Position numbers and translations under genes: made by a program. This document shows, in pieces, positions 1 through 4,280 of a DNA stretch of 6,899 nt. Under the pieces are notes generated by a model that saw nothing but the letters and a program-made list of their open reading frames with translations, made no database searches and was not told the origin of the DNA. Position 1 is the first letter of the stretch; the number at the start of each line of letters is the position of its first letter. This DNA is from an uncultured Clostridia bacterium (GTDB taxonomy: Bacteria > Bacillota > Clostridia > Oscillospirales > Ruminococcaceae): positions 1-6,899 of the forward strand of contig CAMBHV010000072.1 of NCBI GenBank assembly GCA_945867255.1, given 5' to 3'.

Positions 1-50
1 CCTGCAAACAGCAAAGCCGCCATATTCAGCAAAGTATTGGTGCCGAACAT
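1..50 (-). CDS. N-terminus of a membrane protein (partial)
   Basis: Only the first 16 codons and two bases are in the window: ATG, then MFGTNTLLNMAALLFA. The peptide is uncharged and hydrophobic, as at the start of a transporter or other multi-spanning membrane protein. An AAAGGGG Shine-Dalgarno sequence lies 9 nt before the ATG, which supports a real start. The gene begins 20 nt after the stop of the PII-like gene at 71-412, so the two are almost certainly co-transcribed and the PII-like protein may regulate this one. An ion antiporter or similar transporter is a reasonable guess from the pairing, but the visible residues cannot identify a family. Confidence 0.6.
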   Translation of the reverse strand, partial: MFGTNTLLNMAALLFA

Positions 51-70
51 GAATATATGCCCCTTTATTC

Positions 71-412
71 TTAATAATTTTTGTTCAGGCCGCGCACGTC
101 GGCCACCGGAAGCGTAAAGGCGATACCGGTTCCCGGTTGGCTGAAGCTTCCGTTTACCTGTTCGATGGCATCCATTGCACGGGACACATCTTCATCGTTC
201 AAAAGCGCGAACACGGTTCGGTTATCCTGCCTGTCTGGCTCCATCACGGCGCGAAGTGAGCCAAGAAACGAACCGTCAAAATAGCTTTCCAGCGCACGGG
301 CCATGCCCTTGCTTTCCAAAATGGTGGCGCCTTTAATGCCAATGTGCTCAAACTTATTCAGCACAGGCTCCAGGTTTTCCACCTTATCCAGCACGAAGAT
401 CAACAGTTTCAT
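71..412 (-). CDS. PII-like (GlnB-fold) small regulatory protein
   Basis: The 113-residue product has the length and beta-alpha-beta-beta-alpha-beta layout of PII-type trimeric signalling proteins. It starts with a strand (MKLLIFVLDK). A GIKGAT turn at residues 25-30 matches the PII position where the first helix leads into the second strand. PGTGIAFTLPVADV at 93-106 resembles the PII C-terminal segment in which a GDGKIF-type motif leads into a strand. The region that would be the T-loop (about 35-60) is short and lacks the canonical uridylylation-tyrosine context, so classical GlnB nitrogen signalling is unlikely. PII-like proteins of this kind usually bind a small nucleotide and control a membrane partner. 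A membrane-protein gene follows 20 nt downstream, which fits. The ATG at 412 has a GGGAAG Shine-Dalgarno 6 nt upstream and a good promoter. Fold assignment is moderately firm; ligand and target are unknown. Confidence 0.75.
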   Translation of the reverse strand: MKLLIFVLDKVENLEPVLNKFEHIGIKGATILESKGMARALESYFDGSFLGSLRAVMEPDRQDNRTVFALLNDEDVSRAMDAIEQVNGSFSQPGTGIAFTLPVADVRGLNKNY

Positions 413-447
413 GTGTATCTTCCCTTTCTTACCAAATTCCGGTATTC

Positions 448-476
448 AGTATAAAACCGCACCGACGGAATGTAAA
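448..476 (-). promoter_or_regulatory. Sigma-A-type promoter of the PII-like gene
   Basis: Reading the minus strand, a -35 box TTTACA (471-476) and a -10 box TATACT (448-453) are separated by exactly 17 nt. Each box matches consensus at five of six positions. Transcription would start near 441, giving a leader of about 29 nt before the ATG at 412. The -35 box forms part of the inverted repeat at 471-489. Confidence 0.7.
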
Positions 477-489
477 GTATATCTTTACA
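471..489. promoter_or_regulatory. Candidate operator: 19-bp inverted repeat over the -35 box
   Basis: Two perfect 7-bp arms, TGTAAAG and CTTTACA, flank the 5-nt spacer TATAT. The left arm contains the complement of the -35 box of the PII-like gene promoter, so a bound dimer would block RNA polymerase. The cognate regulator is not identifiable. The half-site resembles that of the marR-proximal palindrome at 1835-1860, but the spacing differs. Confidence 0.55.
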
Positions 490-757
490 CACATGGCGCG
501 TTTTTTCGGGCATGCTGGCATAGAGCGGAGAAACATGCCGCGCAATAGCATCCAAACAAAAAGAGCCCCCACCCCGCACATTCCTACCGATATATACAGG
601 CGCCATGCAAAGGCAGCATGCCCCCAGCGCTATTATTCTACGAACCAGAGCCAGATAGCCGACAGCCATAATGTGACAGAGGCGCCGCCCGCCGTGGCCC
701 AGCGCATAAAAAGTGAGAGGGAATTCCCACAAGGTTGGCATGGCCCACGCCTAAAAC
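490..757. other. Intergenic stretch with no supportable gene
   Basis: This lies between the flavodoxin terminator and the PII-like promoter region. No frame here has a convincing Shine-Dalgarno sequence together with protein-like composition. One minus-strand frame begins with an ATG at 707 and reads MRWATAGGASVTLWLSAIWL and four further residues. It then meets two consecutive stops (630-635) and stays open for another 66 codons containing a second hydrophobic run. This could be decayed coding sequence or chance. A 10-bp palindrome GGGAATTCCC lies at 719-728, with no assigned role. Confidence 0.5.
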
Positions 758-758
758 C

Positions 759-802
759 AAAGCGCAGGCATTGTGCCTGTGTTTTAGCCTGCTGCGCTTT
801 TT
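759..802. terminator. Probable intrinsic terminator after the flavodoxin gene
   Basis: AAAGCGCAGGC (759-769) can pair with GCCTGCTGCGCTTT (787-800) with a 3-nt bulge. A tighter internal hairpin, CAGGCA-TTG-TGCCTG, occupies 765-779. On the minus strand the hairpin is followed by TTTGGTTTT, an interrupted U-tract. On the plus strand it is followed by TTTTT. It lies just after the flavodoxin stop codon at 808-810, so it most likely ends the marR-flavodoxin transcript. The imperfect stem and broken U-tract lower the confidence. Confidence 0.5.
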
Positions 803-807
803 CATTT

Positions 808-1344
808 TTACTTGCCCGCACCACAGGCAGCAATCAGTGGGGCCAGAGTAGCAATATCCACAAAGTCCACCGGTGCATCCAGCGCGTCAAGCAGACTGCG
901 TTCTTCCCGTGTGAGGGCATCGCCTTTTCCCAGCAGCATCCGGCACATCATACGCACCATGCTCTTGTGCACAATATTCAGGCGGGCAAAACAGAACGCG
1001 CCATTCAAGCAAAATAAATGCCCTGGTGCGGGGGCATTACCAGAGCCCAGACAGCGTTGCAATTGTTGTTCCACATGGGCGCATATATCAGGGCCGCCTG
1101 CCTGCATAATGCCTACTGCAAAAATATATACTTCTTTGCTTGCATAGTAACGCTTGGCACGAGTAAGCCCAGCCACGTTTCCCGCATATAGCCCGCCACC
1201 ATATATGATGCGCTGTGCGTTTTTTACAACGTAGGAGTCTTCCTTTCCCAATTCGAAGCAAGGCACGTCAAGCGTGGCTGCCAATGCACGGGCGTACCGT
1301 GCGGTAGCCCCATAATGAGAGGTGTATAACACCACCGTACCCAT
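808..1344 (-). CDS. Flavodoxin-domain protein
   Basis: The 178-residue product is a short-chain flavodoxin-like protein of the HemG/Flavodoxin_5 type, expected to bind FMN and carry electrons or reduce a partner in the cytosol. The N-terminal strand plus loop VVLYTSHYGATARYA (4-18) is the FMN phosphate-binding segment. The second conserved block is RIIYGGGLYAG (45-55). The C-terminal part has the family's FCLNGAF and LNIVHKSMVRMM pattern (111-133) and the PVDFVD end region (158-163). The start chosen is the ATG at 1344, because the flavodoxin domain begins there and AGGAGGG sits 5 nt upstream. An in-frame start nine codons earlier would overlap marR and add no domain residues. The marR stop lies 1 nt before this ATG, so the two genes are translationally coupled. 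The physiological substrate is unknown; regulation by the upstream MarR repressor suggests a stress or redox role. Confidence 0.85.
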   Translation of the reverse strand: MGTVVLYTSHYGATARYARALAATLDVPCFELGKEDSYVVKNAQRIIYGGGLYAGNVAGLTRAKRYYASKEVYIFAVGIMQAGGPDICAHVEQQLQRCLGSGNAPAPGHLFCLNGAFCFARLNIVHKSMVRMMCRMLLGKGDALTREERSLLDALDAPVDFVDIATLAPLIAACGAGK

Positions 1345-1345
1345 T

Positions 1346-1822
1346 TTATCCCTCCTGCATGGTTTTGACATTTTTGTCTATTTTCTGTACCACAGCCAGT
1401 GCAACAGCAGCATCCTGCTTCGGCACGCCCGCAAAGAGCTTCTGAATAAATGCCGCCTGTTTTTCATGGTATTTTCTCCGCAGGCCCTCGCTGGCCGGGC
1501 CAGGTGTTACAAGGATGCGTCTGGCGTCTGTGCTGTCGCGCTGCAACACCACATATCCTTTCTGTGCTAGTCTGGAGGCAAGTTGCTTTGCATTCTGGTG
1601 CGAACACCCCATGGCACAAGCTAACTCGCCCAGAGTGGGCGGTGTTTCAAACAGTTCCAGACATGCAAGCAGGAACCACTGCTTTGTAGTGACTTCGTGA
1701 TAAAACCCGTCTCCCAATACCTGCAGGCGGTTGCCATATGCCAACAAAGCGCCAAACAGAAGATATTCCACCTCATATCCCGGCAGACGTGGGCCCTGCC
1801 GCCCTTTTTCCTTGTGTTTCAT
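1346..1822 (-). CDS. MarR-family transcriptional regulator
   Basis: The 158-residue protein has the MarR winged-helix layout: an N-terminal dimerisation helix region (about 15-45), and a helix-turn-helix at about 64-90 (LGELACAMGCSHQNAKQLAS is its core). A wing follows at 92-107 with the family signature D-S-T-D-A-R-R, and there is a long C-terminal dimerisation helix. Its ATG at 1822 has GGAGG 6 nt upstream. It is the first gene of a tightly coupled two-gene operon with the flavodoxin gene and lies next to a perfect 26-bp palindrome at its own promoter, so autorepression is the natural reading. Two cysteines, C69 and C73, fall in the DNA-binding helices, with a third at C54. This leaves room for thiol-based sensing, but no canonical OhrR N-terminal cysteine is seen. 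The inducer is unknown. Confidence 0.9.
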   Translation of the reverse strand: MKHKEKGRQGPRLPGYEVEYLLFGALLAYGNRLQVLGDGFYHEVTTKQWFLLACLELFETPPTLGELACAMGCSHQNAKQLASRLAQKGYVVLQRDSTDARRILVTPGPASEGLRRKYHEKQAAFIQKLFAGVPKQDAAVALAVVQKIDKNVKTMQEG

Positions 1823-1834
1823 GATGCCTCCGCT

Positions 1835-1860
1835 TATTTATGTAATATATTACATAAATA
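1835..1860. promoter_or_regulatory. Perfect 26-bp palindrome, probable MarR operator
   Basis: The half-site TATTTATGTAATA is followed immediately by its exact reverse complement, with no spacer and no mismatch. It begins 2 bp downstream of the marR -10 box (1862-1867) and 13 bp upstream of the marR ATG, so it covers the expected transcription start. MarR dimers typically bind palindromes of about 16-20 bp placed this way; the inner ATGTAATATATTACAT fits that size. The site ends 20 bp before the -35 box of the divergent GNAT gene, which it might also affect. Confidence 0.8.
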
Positions 1861-1861
1861 C

Positions 1862-1891
1862 AGAATACTATCGATATTGCTTGCCTGTCAA
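1862..1891 (-). promoter_or_regulatory. Promoter of the marR-flavodoxin operon
   Basis: On the minus strand a perfect -35 box TTGACA (1886-1891) is followed after 18 nt by a -10 box TATTCT (1862-1867, four of six matches). Transcription would start near 1855, inside the palindrome at 1835-1860. The -35 box shares base 1886 with the -35 box of the divergent promoter. Confidence 0.65.
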
Positions 1892-1909
1892 GTATAGATG
1901 CGGTATACT
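1881..1909 (+). promoter_or_regulatory. Promoter of the GNAT gene
   Basis: TTGCCT (1881-1886, four of six matches) and TATACT (1904-1909, five of six) are separated by exactly 17 nt. The start would be near 1916, leaving a leader of only about 14 nt before the ATG at 1930, just enough to carry the AGAGGTGAT ribosome binding site. Confidence 0.65.
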
Positions 1910-1929
1910 TTTAGCAGAGGTGATATTTC

Positions 1930-2205
1930 ATGGGATTTATTGCAAAAGAAACCGGCATCGTATACGAAGAGAGCGGCAAAATTCTGGCAGAAGTGTGCTT
2001 TTCCGAAAATGAAAACGGCGCAGTGGCCATTACGCGTACCTTTGTGGACGAGACTCTGCGCGGGCAGGGCATGGCCGGTAAATTGATGCTGCAGGCGGCA
2101 GAGCAACTGCGTGCAAGCAATAAAAAAGCTGTGCCGGTGTGCAGCTATGCCGTGGCATGGTTTGAAAAGCATCCCGAATATGCAGATGTTCTGGCAGAAG
2201 CTTAA
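1930..2205 (+). CDS. YjdJ-type GNAT-like N-acetyltransferase
   Basis: This is a 91-residue minimal GNAT-fold protein of the COG2388 type, expected to use acetyl-CoA; the acceptor is unknown in the family. The acetyl-CoA pyrophosphate-binding motif is visible as TLRGQGMAGKL (42-52), giving the R-G-x-G-x-A/G core. The family's C-terminal block follows as CSYAVAWFEKHPEY (71-84); the CSY and HPEY residues are characteristic, and the cysteine has been proposed to act near CoA in related proteins. The length is normal for this short family. The ATG at 1930 has the AGAGGTGAT Shine-Dalgarno and its own promoter. It is the only plus-strand gene here, diverging from marR and converging on the VOC gene. 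Confidence 0.88.
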   Translation: MGFIAKETGIVYEESGKILAEVCFSENENGAVAITRTFVDETLRGQGMAGKLMLQAAEQLRASNKKAVPVCSYAVAWFEKHPEYADVLAEA

Positions 2206-2221
2206 AATAATCAAAGCAGAC

Positions 2222-2258
2222 AAAAGGTGCCCGTACCGAAATGGTACGGGCACCTTTT
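2222..2258. terminator. Bidirectional intrinsic terminator
   Basis: A perfect 16-bp stem starts with AAAAGGTGCCCGTACC (2222-2237), has the loop GAAAT, and closes at 2243-2258. The A-run on one side and T-run on the other supply a U-tract for either direction. It lies 16 nt after the GNAT stop and directly after the VOC gene stop (2262-2264), so it serves both convergent transcripts. Confidence 0.93.
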
Positions 2259-2261
2259 TAG

Positions 2262-2666
2262 CTATGTCTCTCTGGCATGCGTAAAGCGAAGCAGATAACC
2301 GTCCGGGTCCTGCAAAAGGAACTCCTTCTGTTCCATCATGCCATCCGCCGTTTCATATCGCGCCGTGGACAGGCCACGGTAAAATGCCACGCCCTGCTGC
2401 TGCAAACGCCTGTACAGTGTCTCTATCTCTTCCACTTCAATGGAAAAGTTCACACCGAGCCCCAACGGGCGGCACAACCTGCCTGTGTTCCAACCGTCTT
2501 CATGAAATTGTTCAAACATGAACTGACTTTCCCCGTAAGAAGTGAATAGAAACCCTTCTTCCGCGCGCTCATATTCCAGACGAAAACCCAGAATGCTAAG
2601 ATAAAACTGTTTCGTTTTTTGGATGTCGAACACTGTCAGTTCCGGTATCATAGCGTTATATCGCAT
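2262..2666 (-). CDS. VOC-superfamily protein, bleomycin-resistance-like
   Basis: The 134-residue protein has the two-module VOC fold. Module one opens with MIPELTVFDI, then F21-Y22 and LGF at 26-28. Module two opens with GVNFSIEVEEIETLY (71-85) and closes with FLLQDPDGYLLRF (116-128), the hallmark end of bleomycin-resistance-like members. The first metal-ligand position of glyoxalase I-type enzymes is occupied by glutamate (E9) in the P-E-L-x-V context. This favours a ligand-binding (sequestering) protein over a glyoxalase. The ligand cannot be named, and many chromosomal members confer no drug resistance. The start at 2666 follows AAGGGGGGC and AAGGTG purine runs. It is the last gene of the xpt-membrane protein-VOC run and ends against the shared terminator. 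Confidence 0.85.
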   Translation of the reverse strand: MRYNAMIPELTVFDIQKTKQFYLSILGFRLEYERAEEGFLFTSYGESQFMFEQFHEDGWNTGRLCRPLGLGVNFSIEVEEIETLYRRLQQQGVAFYRGLSTARYETADGMMEQKEFLLQDPDGYLLRFTHARET

Positions 2667-2695
2667 GCACCTTGCCCCCCTTTTTCAGCGGGTTC

Positions 2696-3097
2696 TCAGC
2701 GCAATTTTTTCGGTGGCCGGGTTGCCTTTTTCTGTGCCTGCCGGCGTTTCCAATTCGTATCCGGTGTACCTTTATCGCTGGCAATATAACCACCAAAAAC
2801 ATTCGATGCCAGCGCCAGGATCGAATAAATTCCAGCATAGGAATACATGCTGGGTGTGTTGTAATATACAGGGATAGACATGCCAAACAGCACCCCTACC
2901 GCCAGAAAGAACCACCACGCGAAACCGCCTGCCTTGCCGGCAAAAAAGCCGCACAAGAGGCTTGCCAGCGGGAACACCGCCAGCAGCAGCACCACCAGAA
3001 CTGTCCCCTCCCCTGTAAGCCTGGATAATGCTGGTCCAAGCCTGGACAGCACGGCCATCACCGCCAGATATGGCCATTCTTTTTGCAGTGTTTTCAT
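2696..3097 (-). CDS. Small integral membrane protein of unknown function
   Basis: I do not recognise a named family. The 133-residue product has three clear hydrophobic segments at about 31-54, 58-78 and 85-106, and a weaker one at about 8-24, so four membrane passes are plausible. The C-terminal 24 residues are strongly basic (NWKRRQAQKKATRPPKKLR), suggesting a cytosolic tail. No catalytic motif is seen. The start at 3097 (MKTLQKEWPYL) is preferred: it has AAAGGA about 10 nt upstream, and the hydrophobic protein begins there. Another ATG three codons earlier lies only 2 nt from the same purine run. Frame extensions further upstream run into xpt and look non-protein-like. It lies 31 nt after the xpt stop and 29 nt before the VOC gene, consistent with one transcript. 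A transport role for purines cannot be argued from the sequence. Confidence 0.75.
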   Translation of the reverse strand: MKTLQKEWPYLAVMAVLSRLGPALSRLTGEGTVLVVLLLAVFPLASLLCGFFAGKAGGFAWWFFLAVGVLFGMSIPVYYNTPSMYSYAGIYSILALASNVFGGYIASDKGTPDTNWKRRQAQKKATRPPKKLR

Positions 3098-3128
3098 CGC
3101 AACCATTTCCTTTTCCGTTTCTATCTTA

Positions 3129-3746
3129 CTATGCATGTACCGATGCTTCGAGCACGCTTTCCTGCCCGGCGTGACGGAATTCAATCTCACCCGTCTGTGC
3201 ATCCATATGTTCCACAATGGCAAGGCTTTCCACACGCACACCTTGGGCACGAATCAATTCGCCGCCGCGCTGAAACCCTTTTTCTACGGCAATGCCTACA
3301 CCTTCCACCACGGCACCTGCCGCACGCACAATCCTAAGAAGGCCTTCCAGTGCACAGCCATTTGCCAGAAAATCGTCGATGATCAGCACATGATCCTGCG
3401 GGCCAAGATACTTTTTAGATACGATCACATCATATACACGCTTGTGTGTGAATGATTCAATTTTGGTAGCCCATACCTCGCCATCGATGTTTACACTTTT
3501 GGCTTTTTTTGCAAATACAACTGGCACCCCGAAGTGCTGAGCCGCCACACAGGCGATGCCGATACCGGACGCCTCGATGGTAAGAATCTTATTGATGGGC
3601 ACGCCTGCAAACAGCCGCTTCCATTCTGCGCCCATCTCATCGAACAGTGCAACGTCCATCTGATGGTTCAAAAACGCGTCCACTTTCAACACGCCGCCTG
3701 GCTTTACGATGCCCTGGCTGCGAATACGCTGTTCCAGTAATTTCAT
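3129..3746 (-). CDS. xpt: Xanthine phosphoribosyltransferase
   Basis: The enzyme makes XMP from xanthine and PRPP in purine salvage. The 205-residue protein shows the bacterial Xpt pattern throughout: KVDAFLNHQMD (21-31), TIEASGIGIA (56-65), GVPVVFAKK (73-81), SFT near 98-100 and VSKKYL (109-114). The PRPP-binding loop is VLIIDDFLANGCALEGL (120-136), with the two conserved aspartates D124 and D125. The usual family sequence has Gln where C131 stands; this may be tolerated. The C-terminus is about ten residues longer than the 194-residue Bacillus subtilis protein. The ATG at 3746 is chosen because homology begins there. The Shine-Dalgarno (GAAGAGG) is unusually far, 13 nt away, with a hairpin arm between. 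The in-frame extension to a TTG at 3791 lacks a ribosome binding site. It is the first gene after the ribosomal operon terminator, under its own promoter. Confidence 0.93.
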   Translation of the reverse strand: MKLLEQRIRSQGIVKPGGVLKVDAFLNHQMDVALFDEMGAEWKRLFAGVPINKILTIEASGIGIACVAAQHFGVPVVFAKKAKSVNIDGEVWATKIESFTHKRVYDVIVSKKYLGPQDHVLIIDDFLANGCALEGLLRIVRAAGAVVEGVGIAVEKGFQRGGELIRAQGVRVESLAIVEHMDAQTGEIEFRHAGQESVLEASVHA

Positions 3747-3748
3747 TT

Positions 3749-3786
3749 GTGTTTGCGCACCTCTTCTCTTTTTGACGCACAAACAC
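3749..3786 (-). promoter_or_regulatory. Leader hairpin presenting the xpt ribosome binding site
   Basis: In the xpt mRNA, GTGTTTGTGCG (3786-3776) can pair with UGCGCAAACAC (3759-3749) over 11 bp including two G-U pairs. The 16-nt loop (3775-3760) contains AGAAGAGG, the Shine-Dalgarno sequence, and the AUG follows 2 nt after the stem. An alternative 5-bp pairing, GCACA (3796-3792) with UGUGC (3781-3777), would exclude this hairpin. Translational control is an inference from this geometry. Confidence 0.45.
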
Positions 3787-3815
3787 TGCAATGTGCCGCG
3801 CGCATAATTTTTTTC

Positions 3816-3844
3816 ATTTTACCACATGCATCAAAGACGGACAA
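3816..3844 (-). promoter_or_regulatory. Sigma-A-type promoter of xpt
   Basis: On the minus strand TTGTCC (3839-3844) and TAAAAT (3816-3821) are separated by 17 nt. A TG dinucleotide one base upstream of the -10 box makes it an extended -10 promoter. Transcription would begin near 3809, giving a leader of about 63 nt. That is too short for a purine aptamer plus an expression platform. Confidence 0.72.
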
Positions 3845-3870
3845 GCCTGTCTCCCCCTGGTTCAAAATGG

Positions 3871-3899
3871 AAAAAGCCCCGTGACAAGCACGGGGCTTT
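3871..3899 (-). terminator. Intrinsic terminator of the ribosomal alpha operon
   Basis: On the minus strand AAAGCCCCGTG (3899-3889) pairs perfectly with CACGGGGCTTT (3883-3873) around the 5-nt loop CTTGT. The U-run continues to 3871. It lies about 20 nt after the rplQ stop and separates the ribosomal operon from xpt. Confidence 0.93.
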
Positions 3900-3919
3900 G
3901 GAATGTTGCACTGTGTTAA

Positions 3920-4261
3920 TTACACCAACTCGATGATAGCCATTTCAGCTGCATCGCCACGGCGCACACCGGTTTTCACGATGCGGGTATAGCCGCCATC
4001 GCGATCTGTGTATTTCGGACCGATCTCATCGATCACTTTTTTCGCAACGTTCTCTTTCGTAATGAACGAGAACACCTGACGCTTTGCGTGCAGATCGTCG
4101 CGCTTGCCGAGCGTGATCATCTTCTCGGCCATGTTGCGCACTTCCTTCGCACGGGCCAGGGTCGTCTCGATCTTGCCGTTTTCCAGCAGATATGTCACCA
4201 TGGCGCGCAGCATCGCCTTGCGGTGATCGCTTGCTCTGCCAAGTTTTCTGGTACCGGGCAT
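3920..4261 (-). CDS. rplQ: 50S ribosomal protein L17
   Basis: L17 is a large-subunit protein near the peptide exit tunnel. The 113-residue sequence starts with the family signature MPGTRKLGRASDHRKAMLR (1-19), followed by LLENGKIETTLARAKEVR (25-42). It ends with the conserved YTRIVKTGVRRGDAAEMAII segment (91-110). Length is typical for the compact bacterial form. AAGGAG precedes the ATG by about 10 nt. It is the last gene of the alpha operon, 19 nt after rpoA, and is followed by a strong terminator. Confidence 0.98.
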   Translation of the reverse strand: MPGTRKLGRASDHRKAMLRAMVTYLLENGKIETTLARAKEVRNMAEKMITLGKRDDLHAKRQVFSFITKENVAKKVIDEIGPKYTDRDGGYTRIVKTGVRRGDAAEMAIIELV

Positions 4262-4280
4262 CCCAATTCACTCCTTTGCG

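Noticed and set aside
719..728. The 10-bp palindrome GGGAATTCCC
   Set aside because: It is short, not placed at a recognised promoter, and expected by chance at this length.
409..741. A 110-codon minus-strand open frame whose TGA overlaps the ATG of the PII-like gene by 4 nt
   Set aside because: It has no ribosome binding site and an unnatural Cys/Arg-rich composition. It runs straight through a near-consensus promoter and operator for the PII-like gene. The ATGA overlap looks accidental.
1322..1900. Several plus-strand open frames opposite marR
   Set aside because: They are shadows of a clear MarR-family gene with a ribosome binding site, promoter and operator.
2880..3455. A 191-codon plus-strand open frame across the membrane protein and xpt genes
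   Set aside because: It overlaps two better-supported minus-strand genes and shows no protein-like domain or ribosome binding site.
3129..3791. A longer xpt product starting at a TTG at 3791
   Set aside because: There is no ribosome binding site before the TTG. The 15 added residues have no counterpart in known Xpt proteins and fall in the leader hairpin.
3747..3870. A purine riboswitch upstream of xpt
   Set aside because: The conserved purine aptamer core cannot be found, and the promoter leaves too little leader for one.
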